64,000 nt of DNA from Devriesea agamarum. GTDB lineage: Bacteria; Actinomycetota; Actinomycetes; Actinomycetales; Dermabacteraceae. Shown in pieces: positions 25,495-34,012 of the stretch. The stretch lies in the NCBI RefSeq assembly GCF_900070355.1, contig NZ_LN849456.1, forward strand, positions 1,240,001 through 1,304,000, written 5' to 3'. The notes beneath the pieces were generated by a model. The model searched no databases. It was given only the letters and a program-made list of their open reading frames with translations, and was not told the origin of the DNA. The position numbers and the translations under genes were made by a program. Each line of letters opens with the position of its first letter. The stretch's first letter is position 1.

Positions 25495-26471
25495 CAGTTC
25501 GCTCCCGAGAAGTCCTTGCGGCGGGCGACAATCCCTCGCGCAATGGAATTAATAATGAACGTGATGATGAACAGGACCAACCCTGTAAAGACCAGCCTCG
25601 ACATATCGATACCGGTCGATTCGGCGCTCTGAGCGGCAATGTTGGCAGCGATCGAATTATGCTGACCGACTTCGAGAATGTGCAGCGAATAGGTGTGTCC
25701 AGCCGAAAGCACCATCAACACAGCCATCGTCTCGCCCAGGGCACGGCCCAGCCCCAACATGGACGCGGAGACGATGCCCGAGCGGCCAAACGGCAGCACC
25801 GCCGTCCGGATCATTTCCCAACGGGTTGCGCCGAGCGCAAGTGCTGCCTCCTCGTGAAGTTTCGGAGTCTGCAAAAAAACCTCGCGCGTCACTGCCGTAA
25901 TGATGGGCAAAATCATGACGGCCAGCACAATGGATGCCGACGCGAGGTTGCGCATCGGTTTAGTGGGGTCGCCAGCGAACAGCGGAATCCACGAAAAATA
26001 GGTATTCAAAAAGGTGTAGAGAGGTTCCAGCTTTGGCACCAGCCACACCCCGCCCCACAAACCGAAAACAACCGACGGCACCGCGGCGAGCAAATCCACC
26101 ACGTACCCCAGAAGCTGTGCAAGTTTGCGAGGGGCAAAATGCGAAATGAATAGGGCAATCCCGACCGCGACCGGCACCGCCATCACGAGGGCGAGACCTG
26201 CAGCCAGCACGGTGCCGTAAATCAGCGGACCCGTGTAGGCAATTAAGGAGACGGCGTCCGCTTTCCCCGTGAGTTCCTTGCTGCCTTCGATAGCTTCGCG
26301 TGACTGCAACGCCAAGAAGACGAACACCGCGAGCAGAGTCAGGAAGATCACCAATCCTGACGCAACTGACATCGATGCGAAGATCCGGTCGGCAACACGC
26401 ACTTTAGGTTTAGCCATCGGTGCTGGCGGTGCCGCCGATTCCGGCGTAGATGGGGGTGAGGCGGTGCTCAC
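25494..26471 (-). CDS. pstC: Phosphate ABC transporter permease PstC
   Basis: 325-aa inner-membrane permease, normal length. Seen: hydrophobic helix LVIFLTLLAVFVFLAL near 37-52, PLIYGTVLAAGLALVMAVPVA, and the coupling loop HEEAALALGATRWEMIRTAV. Start GTG 26471 has GAGGAG 7 nt upstream; the later ATG 26417 is less well placed. Pairs with PstA. It lies 140 bp after pstS, separated by a strong intercistronic hairpin. Confidence 0.96.
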   Translation of the reverse strand: MSTASPPSTPESAAPPAPMAKPKVRVADRIFASMSVASGLVIFLTLLAVFVFLALQSREAIEGSKELTGKADAVSLIAYTGPLIYGTVLAAGLALVMAVPVAVGIALFISHFAPRKLAQLLGYVVDLLAAVPSVVFGLWGGVWLVPKLEPLYTFLNTYFSWIPLFAGDPTKPMRNLASASIVLAVMILPIITAVTREVFLQTPKLHEEAALALGATRWEMIRTAVLPFGRSGIVSASMLGLGRALGETMAVLMVLSAGHTYSLHILEVGQHNSIAANIAAQSAESTGIDMSRLVFTGLVLFIITFIINSIARGIVARRKDFSGAN

Positions 26472-26544
26472 GCGCTAACTCCTCGATTGTGTAACTGCAT
26501 TCGGCCTTCGATGAGACTCGAACCCGGTATGAGCGAACATGACG

Positions 26545-26584
26545 GTGCGCCGCCGGACCGTAACGGAGTGATCTGGCGGCGCAC
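26545..26584 (-). other. Intercistronic hairpin between pstS and pstC
   Basis: GTGCGCCGCC (26545-26554) pairs with GGCGGCGCAC (26575-26584), a 10-bp perfect stem with a 20-nt loop containing CCGTAACGG. It lies 27 bp after the pstS stop with no U-run. It may protect the pstS mRNA 3' end or partly stop transcription, so that more binding protein than permease is made. Confidence 0.6.
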
Positions 26585-26611
26585 TGCCGGTCGCTGGTTG
26601 CTGTGAACGGC

Positions 26612-27736
26612 TCAGGCCTTTGCCTTGATGGACGAAATAGCCTTCTTCGCCTCGTCGCTCAGCTTTGTGGTCAGCGGGGCTGAACCTGCGGCCTGGTGAG
26701 CGGCCTGCTGGCCGTCGGTGGAGACGATGTAGTCCGCGTACGCCTTAACCAGATCCGCTTCCTGCTGGTTCTGGTAGGTGTCACACACAGCGAGGTAGGA
26801 CACCAAAACCAGCGGGTAGGTGCCTGCTTCCTTCGTGGTGCGATCCAGCTCAACCACGATGTCGTGGTCGGAACGTCCCTGTGCACGCGGCGAAATCTCA
26901 ACGGCCTTGGCCGCTTCCTCCGGGGTATATCCGACGTACTTATCGCCAACCTTGATCTTGGCGGTGGACAGATTGCCAGCCTTGGAAGCGTCGGCGTATC
27001 CGATGGTGCCGTCGCCGCCTTCGACCACCTTAATCAGGCCAGTCGTGCCGTCACCGGACTGTCCGCCCGCGTTCGGCCACGTTTCGACGGCTCCTGCAGT
27101 CCAGGTTTGCGGGGAGTTCTTCGAGAGGTATTCGGTGAAGTTTTCGGTGGTGCCCGACTTATCGGCGCGATGCACCGGCACGATCTGTTTGTCGGGAAGG
27201 TTGGCGTTGGGGTTGTCGGCCTTAATCGCCGGATCGTTCCACTTGGTGATCTTGCCGGAGAAGATACCCGCCAGCGCATCCGGCGACAGCTGCAAGTCCT
27301 TCACGCCGTCAAGCTTGTACACCACCGCAATCGGGGAAATGTAGATCGGAATATCGAAGGCTTGCCCCCCAAAACAGCGTTCCTTCGAGGACGTGATCTC
27401 CTGAGCGCTCAGCGGTTTGTCCGACCCAGCGAACACCACGCCTTTGCTGAGGAACTGCTCTCGCCCTTTACCGGACCCCACCGCATCGTAGGTGACCGAA
27501 GCGCCGGGGTTCAGAGCCATGAAATTCTGGGTCCAGGCACTTTGAGCAGCCTCCGCGGACGACGCACCCGAGCCGGCGAGCGAACCGCTCAGCTTCGAGG
27601 ACGAACCTGCGCTGCTACTTGCACCGTTGGAGGGGACTTTAACCCCGCCGTCATTGCCACTACAGGCGGCAAGACCGAAGACGCTCACGATACCGAGGGT
27701 GGCTGCGGCGGCAAACTTGCTCGTCCGAACGTTCAC
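26612..27736 (-). CDS. pstS: Phosphate-binding lipoprotein PstS
   Basis: 374-aa periplasmic-type binding protein anchored as a lipoprotein. Seen: signal peptide with basic VRTSKF, hydrophobic AAAATLGIVSVF and lipobox GLAAC; a Ser/Ala-rich spacer; then phosphate-binding features SGKGREQF, FAGSDKPLS, and RADKSGTTENFTEYL (typical RxDxSGTxxxF). Start GTG 27736 has GGAGAGG 7 nt upstream, and the ORF-end start 23 codons earlier has no such site. A PHO box lies 108 bp upstream. First gene of the pst operon. Confidence 0.96.
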   Translation of the reverse strand: MNVRTSKFAAAATLGIVSVFGLAACSGNDGGVKVPSNGASSSAGSSSKLSGSLAGSGASSAEAAQSAWTQNFMALNPGASVTYDAVGSGKGREQFLSKGVVFAGSDKPLSAQEITSSKERCFGGQAFDIPIYISPIAVVYKLDGVKDLQLSPDALAGIFSGKITKWNDPAIKADNPNANLPDKQIVPVHRADKSGTTENFTEYLSKNSPQTWTAGAVETWPNAGGQSGDGTTGLIKVVEGGDGTIGYADASKAGNLSTAKIKVGDKYVGYTPEEAAKAVEISPRAQGRSDHDIVVELDRTTKEAGTYPLVLVSYLAVCDTYQNQQEADLVKAYADYIVSTDGQQAAHQAAGSAPLTTKLSDEAKKAISSIKAKA

Positions 27737-27801
27737 TAGGTTTCCTCTCCAGAGCCTGTGGCTCTGCACACTCAACGGGGATGCGCACGGGACTACCGAT
27801 G

Positions 27802-27815
27802 ACATTCGTGAATGT
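27802..27815. promoter_or_regulatory. Palindrome ACATTC-GT-GAATGT in the pstS leader
   Basis: A perfect 6-2-6 inverted repeat between the PHO box and pstS. It could be a second operator or a leader hairpin; the base composition would also allow a promoter -10 nearby. No assignment is made. Confidence 0.4.
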
Positions 27816-27843
27816 AGGGAGGGCAGGTGTCTAATTGCCGCTA

Positions 27844-27865
27844 GGCGGGTGAACTTCCGGTTAAC
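27844..27865 (-). promoter_or_regulatory. PHO box (PhoP-type 11-nt direct repeats) of pstS
   Basis: On the minus strand GTTAACCGGAA and GTTCACCCGCC stand in tandem, two 11-nt units each starting GTTxACC. This is the arrangement of actinobacterial PhoP operators described for Streptomyces. Position 108 bp before the pstS start fits activation under phosphate starvation. The phoPR genes are not in the window. Confidence 0.75.
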
Positions 27866-27955
27866 AATCTCGTCTATTCGCGTTCCTGCAGCTCAAGCGG
27901 CCTCACCGACGCGATGACTGATGTCACAGCGCCATCATGTCAAGCTGATGCGGCT

Positions 27956-28906
27956 TCACCAGATGTTCGGCAAATGGCGTTCAACAGCCACAACCTTGCC
28001 GCGGGCAGTGGTGTGCAGCACCAGCGCCTCCCCTGCGGCGAGGTAAGGGTCCTGCCGAGGAAGCTCCAACGCCGCAGCCTTCGTGGCATGGCGCCTAGCA
28101 ACTTGAATCACCGTCGGTAAAACCGGTCGATGGGTGCATACAACCGTCGGACGTGCAGCGTCCAAAACCCGTTCCATCACCGCCGCTGTTTTCGACGGGC
28201 GTTTCGCATTGCCCGCCTCAGTGAGCTCGTCCCGGGTGACGATATCGATTCCGGCGGTGTGCGCGAACGGTTCCACGGTGGCAAGGCACCGCTTCCACGG
28301 ACTGGTCACCACTTCTGCCGGGTCGAAGGCAGCCAGCAGCGGGGGCAGAGCCAAAGCCTGCTTGCGACCTTTTCTCGTCAACGGTCGAGTGCCTTCCCCT
28401 TTGCGCCATTTAGAGCGGCTGAGCGCTGAACCGTGCCGCTGCACCACAATCGGTACGGTTTGCAGTTCGTCAGCCTCCAGGTAGCGGCGCAGGGCATCAA
28501 TTTGGACGTGATCTGCCGACCCGCTGACCATCGTGTCCACTGCATCGAGCTTAACCCATTCCACCCGGTCAATCTCTCGTGGGTCTTCTGGCCCCGGCGC
28601 CACCCGCGAACGCACGGTTCCCACCCAGTACTGCACGATTTTCGGTCGGCCATCAGGAAGGGAATACACGGCCGCGGGCAATGGTCGGTGCAGACGGATC
28701 CCGTACCCGGTCTCTTCGGTGATTTCGCGAATAGCAGCAGCCGGAAAAGTCTCTCCCGCATCCAGTTTCCCTTTGGGCACCGACCAGTCGTCATATCGTG
28801 GCCGGTGCACCAACAACACCTCTCGGCGGCCTTTTTTCTCCCGCCACACCAAAGCGCCAGCGGCCAACACCGGGGCCTCTGTTTTCACCCGATCAATCAC
28901 AGACAT
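27956..28906 (-). CDS. mutT1: Nudix hydrolase fused to a histidine phosphatase domain (MutT1-like)
   Basis: 316-aa two-domain enzyme. N-terminal Nudix domain (about 10-150) with GKLDAGETFPAAAIREITEE, matching GX5EX7REUXEE. C-terminal histidine-phosphatase domain (about 165-316) with the catalytic RHG (VVQRHGSALS) and late His in CTHRPVLP. Known: mycobacterial MutT1 has this architecture, sanitises 8-oxo-dGTP/GTP and diadenosine polyphosphates, and also sits beside ppk. ATG 28906 has GAGGAG 5 nt upstream, preferred to GTG 28912. It begins 9 bp after the Ppk stop, so it is co-transcribed with the MshD-Ppk ORF. Confidence 0.9.
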   Translation of the reverse strand: MSVIDRVKTEAPVLAAGALVWREKKGRREVLLVHRPRYDDWSVPKGKLDAGETFPAAAIREITEETGYGIRLHRPLPAAVYSLPDGRPKIVQYWVGTVRSRVAPGPEDPREIDRVEWVKLDAVDTMVSGSADHVQIDALRRYLEADELQTVPIVVQRHGSALSRSKWRKGEGTRPLTRKGRKQALALPPLLAAFDPAEVVTSPWKRCLATVEPFAHTAGIDIVTRDELTEAGNAKRPSKTAAVMERVLDAARPTVVCTHRPVLPTVIQVARRHATKAAALELPRQDPYLAAGEALVLHTTARGKVVAVERHLPNIW

Positions 28907-28915
28907 AACCACTCC

Positions 28916-31900
28916 TCACGACCGCCGACGACGACGCCGATGCACGTCAATGAGCTCAGCTTGAAGATCGGGAAGACGCTCCCCGTCGGCATCGAGATAG
29001 TGGCGTCCCCAGACACCGTCACCATCCAGATGCCAGCTCGTCATAGAGTCGTCCATGGCCATATCCAGCAAACGGGTCAGCTGTTCGATGTGGTCCGGGC
29101 TTGTGATCCTTACGAGCGCCTCCACGCGCCGGTCAAGATTTCGATGCATCATATCGGCGCTGCCGATATACACGATTTTTTGTCCGCCACCGTCGAAGCT
29201 GAAAACGCGCGAGTGCTCAAGGAAACGACCGAGGAATGATCGCACCCGGATGGTGTCGCTCAGTCCAGGAACTCCTGGCCGCAGCGCACAAATACCCCTC
29301 ACCACGATATCGACCGGAACTCCCGCCTGGGACGCCCGGTAGAGCGCGTCAATAATGGTTTCATCCACCATCGAGTTGCACTTAATACGAATTCTGGCGG
29401 GCCTGCCCGCAGCATGGTGGGCGATTTCGTCCTCAATGCGCTGCACTAAGCCGTCGCGCAACGCCCGAGGAGCGGTCAAAATCCGGCGTAGCGACGTGGC
29501 CGGGGCGTAACCCGACAACTGGTTAAACAGTCGGGTAATGTCCTGCCCCACCTGTTCGTCACAGGTTAAAAGTCCGAGATCCTCGTACATGCGGGCCGTC
29601 TTCGGGTGATAGTTCCCGGTGCCCACATGGCAGTACCGGCGCAGCCCGGCTTGCTCACGGCGAACCACCATCGACAATTTGCAGTGGGTTTTCAACCCGA
29701 CGATTCCGTACACCACGTGCACGCCTGCGTGTTCAAGTTTCCGCGCCCACGAAATGTTAGCCTGCTCATCGAACCTGGCTTTGATTTCCACCAGCGCGAG
29801 CACCTGTTTTCCAGCTTCAGCCGCATCGATGAGCGCATCCACAATCGGCGAATCACCGGAGGTACGGTACAGGGTCTGCTTAATCGCTAGCACCTTCGGG
29901 TCGGCGGCAGCCTGTTCCAAAAATGCCTGCACGGACGTTGAGAAAGAATCGTACGGATGGTGTAGCAAAATATCGCGTTTGCGAATCGCCGCGAAAATAT
30001 CCGCGGCTTTAGCCGTCTCCACCTCGTTCAAATGCGGATGAGTGGTCGGCAAAAAAGCCGGGAAATGCAAGCTAGGTGCGTCGATATCCGCGATTTCATG
30101 TAATCCGCGCAGGTCGACCAGACTGGGCAGCTCAAATACCTCGGCTTCCATCACACCGAGCTCGCGCACCAACCACTCCCGCACTTCCGGTTCGATGCCT
30201 TCTTCCAGTTCCAAACGAACCGGGGCACCAAACCGCCTGCGCAGAAGTTCCTTTTCGAGCACCTGCAAGAGGTTTTCTGCGTCGTCCTCTTCGACTTCCA
30301 TGTCTTCGTTGCGCGTCACGCGGAAAATATGATGGCCGATGATGTCCATCCCGGGAAACAGCTGATCCAAGTTGGCAGCGATGACATCTTCCAACGGAAT
30401 GAAGCGCAGTTCTTGCCGATCATCACCGCTCGGGCCGACCGCGTCCTCCGCGCTACGGATACGCACAAACCGCGGCAAGGTATCGGGCACTTTCACCCGC
30501 GCGAAATGCAGTTTGTCGCCGCTTTGGCTGCGCATCTGCACCACCAGGTTCAATGCCAGCCCAGCGATATAAGGGAATGGGTGCGCGGGATCCACGGCCA
30601 AGGGTGTGAGCACCGGAAAGAGTTCACTGGCAAAGAAATCCACCAGATGTTCCTGCTCGTCGGCATTCAGCCCATTCCAGTGAGTGATGGCGACACCGGC
30701 CTGTTCCAAGAGCGCCGGGCGCAGGTCATCCTCGACGATCCGGGACTGCATGACCTGCAATTCATGGGCCCGCCGACGCACCATATCCAGCACCTGCCGC
30801 GGCGGGATTCCCGATGGTCCCGTCACCGCAAGACCAGTCTCCAGACGACGCTTCAACCCAGCGACCCGCACCATGAAGAACTCATCCAGGTTCGAGGCGA
30901 AGATCGCGGCAAACCGAACCCGCTCCAGCAGCGGCACCTCACAGTCGCGCGAAAGTTCCTGCACCCGCTCGTTAAACGCCAGCCACGACAGTTCCCGTTC
31001 TAAGAAACGATCATCGGGTAGCGGCTCCCCGTCCTCGGTCGCGCCGCGTTTGGTGCGAGTGAGCCCGGTGTCTGCGGCGCGAGATGACGGCCTGGCACCG
31101 GTTCCGCGGGAGCTGGACCCTCTGCTGCCCGAATTCGATGACGTGCGCACGTTCACGGAGGCAGACTCCTGCGGCGCCAGTACCTTCGGGGTGGAACGCG
31201 CCGCAGGGTTCACGGTGACGGGATGGTGGGGTCCGGCCACTTGCGCCGCGGGCCGGAACTGGACGTCTTCGGAGATCACCTCGAAACCGAGATTGCGGTA
31301 CAGCGTCAGCGCAGGGTCGTTATCCCCCTCCACGTAGAGGTGCACTCGGCGCACGCCGAGATCATGCACGTGATTCAAACTGTGGGTCAGCATGGCACGG
31401 GCCAAGCCCTGCCCTTGAGCTTGCGGCGAAACAGCCACCACATAGATTTCTGCGTCACTGGCACCGCGCACATGCTTGACCCAGCACATCCCGAGGATCG
31501 TGTGGCCGCGCCGCGCCAAGAGAAGATCGGCGGCATTGAACCAGGACTCACGCATCCGCTCTTCGAGGTCGCGGCGCGTCATATTTCCTTGCTCCGGGTG
31601 GCCTGCAAACGCCGCCGCATTCAGTTCCAGCAGACCGGGAGTATCCGTCGCAGGGTCGAAGGTTACAAGCTCGATATCTTCGGGCACATCACCGCGAACC
31701 GGGGGAACAGTCAGTTCAAGCCCCAGCTGCAGCAGACGCCGCACCGGAACATCGCCGCGCGAGCCGAGCAGAAGCAACGCCCCTTCCAAGGCGCCGTGAG
31801 CCCACACTGCGCCGTCGGGCCGCAGGGCAAGTGCCGCATCCAATAAGGCAGTGCCATACCCCTGGCGCCGGTGTTCCGGATGGACCATGCCCTGCACCGT

Positions 31901-32110
31901 GCCATCGGGCAAGATTCCTGCATATCCCACGAGTTCTCGATCCGCCGAGTAGACCATGAGATGCCACACTCCCCGGCACCTCGCGGTCGCTTTTAGTCGC
32001 AACCGAGCCGCCTCGTCCAGAGGCACCACCCCGTCATATTCCGCAACGGTTTGGCACAGGTCGATGACCGCCCTGCTCTGCCCTGGTGTCAGCAGATCAG
32101 TTTTTATCAT
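28916..32110 (-). CDS. MshD-Ppk fusion ORF: mycothiol synthase + polyphosphate kinase 1
   Basis: One uninterrupted frame of 1064 aa. Residues 1-285 match mycothiol synthase: two GNAT folds with acetyl-CoA loops [12 protein letters not shown] (about 78-89) and [12 protein letters not shown] (about 228-239), and [12 protein letters not shown] (about 164-175), highly typical of MshD. Residues about 286-355 are a Ser/Arg/Gly-rich linker. Residues about 356-1064 are a complete PPK1: [32 protein letters not shown], and catalytic-His segment [20 protein letters not shown]. MshD makes mycothiol from acetyl-CoA and Cys-GlcN-Ins; Ppk makes polyphosphate from ATP. ATG 32110 has AGGAG upstream; the ORF opens at GTG 32131. 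A GTG at 31156 preceded by AGGAG could start Ppk separately. Confidence 0.9.
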   Translation of the reverse strand: MIKTDLLTPGQSRAVIDLCQTVAEYDGVVPLDEAARLRLKATARCRGVWHLMVYSADRELVGYAGILPDGTVQGMVHPEHRRQGYGTALLDAALALRPDGAVWAHGALEGALLLLGSRGDVPVRRLLQLGLELTVPPVRGDVPEDIELVTFDPATDTPGLLELNAAAFAGHPEQGNMTRRDLEERMRESWFNAADLLLARRGHTILGMCWVKHVRGASDAEIYVVAVSPQAQGQGLARAMLTHSLNHVHDLGVRRVHLYVEGDNDPALTLYRNLGFEVISEDVQFRPAAQVAGPHHPVTVNPAARSTPKVLAPQESASVNVRTSSNSGSRGSSSRGTGARPSSRAADTGLTRTKRGATEDGEPLPDDRFLERELSWLAFNERVQELSRDCEVPLLERVRFAAIFASNLDEFFMVRVAGLKRRLETGLAVTGPSGIPPRQVLDMVRRRAHELQVMQSRIVEDDLRPALLEQAGVAITHWNGLNADEQEHLVDFFASELFPVLTPLAVDPAHPFPYIAGLALNLVVQMRSQSGDKLHFARVKVPDTLPRFVRIRSAEDAVGPSGDDRQELRFIPLEDVIAANLDQLFPGMDIIGHHIFRVTRNEDMEVEEDDAENLLQVLEKELLRRRFGAPVRLELEEGIEPEVREWLVRELGVMEAEVFELPSLVDLRGLHEIADIDAPSLHFPAFLPTTHPHLNEVETAKAADIFAAIRKRDILLHHPYDSFSTSVQAFLEQAAADPKVLAIKQTLYRTSGDSPIVDALIDAAEAGKQVLALVEIKARFDEQANISWARKLEHAGVHVVYGIVGLKTHCKLSMVVRREQAGLRRYCHVGTGNYHPKTARMYEDLGLLTCDEQVGQDITRLFNQLSGYAPATSLRRILTAPRALRDGLVQRIEDEIAHHAAGRPARIRIKCNSMVDETIIDALYRASQAGVPVDIVVRGICALRPGVPGLSDTIRVRSFLGRFLEHSRVFSFDGGGQKIVYIGSADMMHRNLDRRVEALVRITSPDHIEQLTRLLDMAMDDSMTSWHLDGDGVWGRHYLDADGERLPDLQAELIDVHRRRRRRS
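31156..31170 (-). promoter_or_regulatory. Possible internal SD and GTG start for a free Ppk
   Basis: Inside the MshD-Ppk linker the minus strand reads AGGAG (plus-strand CTCCT 31166-31170), then 9 nt, then GTG (31156-31154) in frame at residue 319. A product from here would be a 746-aa Ppk with a short disordered N-terminus, close to normal Ppk length. Not proof of use, as AGGAG occurs by chance inside genes. Confidence 0.4.
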
Positions 32111-32295
32111 GGGCGTTCGCGCTCTCCTCACGTCGTGTGACGCTGCTTGGTCCTACTCACGGTGTCTCCCCGGCGCACCTCAGTGCCCGTAGACTGCGGT
32201 TTGGGTCTTTACTGTGGGCCCTTAACCAATAAGAACTCTAACCGCCGACGCGACCGCTCGTCGCCTAACGCCTGCGAGACCAGGGAGGCTATCCC

Positions 32296-33090
32296 ATGCC
32301 GAGGACAAACCGTGTTCCGCTCGGTGCCGCCCTCGGCCTGTTGATCACGATCATTCCTCTAATCCAGGGTCGGCTCTTTCCCTCCTCGCAGATGCTCAGC
32401 GGCATACAGCTTCTTCTAATCGCCGGTGTGTGCGTCATCGTGGTGGGGTTTTTATGCGCGGGCTGGCCTGAACTACTCGAACTTCCGTCCCCGCACGGAA
32501 CCCGGCTCGTGATGGCTTGCACTGGGATCGCCGCGATTGCGGTAAGCCTGTTGACCAGTGTTGTCCACGCTAATCCCGACCCGCCAGCCTCCTTCACCGG
32601 CCTTGCCTTGGTGGTGGCAGCGTCAGTGTTGGCAGCTTTTATCCACGAAATGATGCGCAAGCAGCGGGATCGACTCACAGAGTCACTGACCGGAACGATC
32701 TGCGGCGCCCTGATCGTGACGCTTGCAATTGGCTGGATTGAGGCTGCCCGGTTCCCGAGCGGAGCCTGCCTCACTCTCGCTGCGGGTGCGAGTTTCACCG
32801 CGGCGTCGTTGATTCTCACACTCCCGATGCGGGGGCAGGTTTTAATTCCGATGGCGCTCGTCGGAGGCACCGCTGTCGGCACCCTGATGACCGCGGTGAC
32901 TCGGCCTGGCGCATTGACGGTAGCGCTGGTCACCGGGCTCGTTGTGGCGGTTTTGACGGTTTCCATCCACTATCTGCTCACCCGGGTGTACCGGGCAGAT
33001 GAACCTCGTGCCGTGCTCACCACCGCGGCGGCCCCGGTCGCCGTCATTGGCTTCGTGGTGATCGCGGTGGTCGGCATTTTCGGTCTATAG
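32296..33090 (+). CDS. Polytopic membrane protein, unknown function
   Basis: 264 aa with about eight hydrophobic segments spread over the whole length (for example LGAALGLLITIIPL, IQLLLIAGVCVIVVGFL, LTVALVTGLVVAVLTVSIHYLL). No recognised catalytic motif, no signal peptide cleavage site and no charged binding loop. Similar permease-like proteins are known in actinobacteria without function. It is divergent from the MshD-Ppk gene across a 185-bp gap and leads a plus-strand run of genes ending at DUF2516. The ATG is preceded by GGGAGG. Confidence 0.7.
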   Translation: MPRTNRVPLGAALGLLITIIPLIQGRLFPSSQMLSGIQLLLIAGVCVIVVGFLCAGWPELLELPSPHGTRLVMACTGIAAIAVSLLTSVVHANPDPPASFTGLALVVAASVLAAFIHEMMRKQRDRLTESLTGTICGALIVTLAIGWIEAARFPSGACLTLAAGASFTAASLILTLPMRGQVLIPMALVGGTAVGTLMTAVTRPGALTVALVTGLVVAVLTVSIHYLLTRVYRADEPRAVLTTAAAPVAVIGFVVIAVVGIFGL

Positions 33091-33192
33091 ACCACTGGAT
33101 CTTACGTGTGCCCGGCTCAAACTCGACCGGGCCGGGTCAGTCGTTCCCGTAACTTCGGGTCGATGTCCGTCCATGCTCGCTACACTGAGCCC

Positions 33193-33300
33193 ATGAGTGC
33201 TCTCTCCATATTCTTTACAACTCTCGTGGTCTTGGTTGGCCTTGGCACCGTCGCATTCGCAGGCCTGGTCGTGACCCGCCTGTTTGGCCGGGGTCGCTGA
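33193..33300 (+). CDS. 35-aa single-pass membrane peptide
   Basis: Encodes a peptide with one strongly hydrophobic helix (SIFFTTLVVLVGLGTVAFAG) followed by a basic end VVTRLFGRGR, so the N-terminus is likely outside or in the membrane and the C-terminus inside. Its stop is 1 bp before the GTG of the nitrobindin-like gene, which suggests translational coupling and supports it as a real gene. An in-frame ATG 29 codons earlier gives a non-hydrophobic Arg-rich tail and is rejected. Function unknown. Confidence 0.6.
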   Translation: MSALSIFFTTLVVLVGLGTVAFAGLVVTRLFGRGR

Positions 33301-33301
33301 C

Positions 33302-34012
33302 GTGCCGATTGTTCTTGACGAGTCGCTGGATCCGTCTCTGTACCCGCTCGCCTGGCTGGTGGGTGAATGGCAAGGCGAAGGCGCCGTGCAGCTCCCGGGC
33401 GAAGACGGCCAGGATGTAGGCCGGCGCATTGAACAGACCGTCTCGGTGGCACCGACGCAGACAGCAGCCCTCGCATGGACCATGCGCACCTGGGTGTTTG
33501 ACGCCCCATCACCGACCCCACCAACCGCCGTTTTTGCTGGTGACAGTGACGCTCAGTCCCAGGATCAGGCGAAGGCCCCAGATCAAGCCCCAAGCCGCGA
33601 TTCAGCCCAGACAAGCTCTGATTTGTCGTCGGATGACTCCTCTGAGCCCGACCGCACGCTCTTGCACGAAGAAACCGGGTTTTGGCGCGTAACTGGACCG
33701 GTTGAGGGCGCAGATGTTGACAAAGCCCGCGGCGCTAAACCCGGCTCCCCCGAATCCCTGATCCCGTACGACGTGGAGTTCCTGCTCGCCCACCCTGAGG
33801 GAATGGTGGAGATCTATGTCGGACAGGTGCATGGACCTCGTATCACCCTCAACACTGATCTAGTGGCTCGCACCCGGACCGGTAGCGGCCATTCAGCAGC
33901 GGTTCGTATGTTTGGTTTGGTCCGCGGCAACCTCATGTGGGTTGAAGATCAGGCGAGCGAAGGCCGTGAGATGAGCAGTTACCTGTCGGTGGAACTGCAC
34001 CGCGCCTCATGA
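33302..34012 (+). CDS. FABP/nitrobindin-like heme-binding domain protein
   Basis: 236-aa lipocalin-like beta-barrel protein (DUF1794/THAP4 heme-binding family). Seen: PLAWLVGEWQGEG at the N-terminus (family form GxWxGxG), IEQTVSVAPT, EETGFWRV, HPEGMVEIYVGQ and the final strands RMFGLVRGNLMWVED. Known: mycobacterial and other nitrobindins bind ferric heme and act on NO or peroxynitrite; heme binding here is not proven. Two inserts, a 45-residue Asp/Ser/Gln-rich one (about 78-122) and a shorter one (about 132-150), lengthen loops of the barrel. Start GTG 33302 follows the peptide stop by 1 bp. The ygfZ gene overlaps its end by 4 bp. Confidence 0.82.
   Translation: MPIVLDESLDPSLYPLAWLVGEWQGEGAVQLPGEDGQDVGRRIEQTVSVAPTQTAALAWTMRTWVFDAPSPTPPTAVFAGDSDAQSQDQAKAPDQAPSRDSAQTSSDLSSDDSSEPDRTLLHEETGFWRVTGPVEGADVDKARGAKPGSPESLIPYDVEFLLAHPEGMVEIYVGQVHGPRITLNTDLVARTRTGSGHSAAVRMFGLVRGNLMWVEDQASEGREMSSYLSVELHRAS

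Noticed and set aside
26696-27739. 347-codon plus-strand frame over pstS
   Set aside because: Antisense to PstS with a clear lipobox and phosphate-binding motifs; no domain and no ribosome site.
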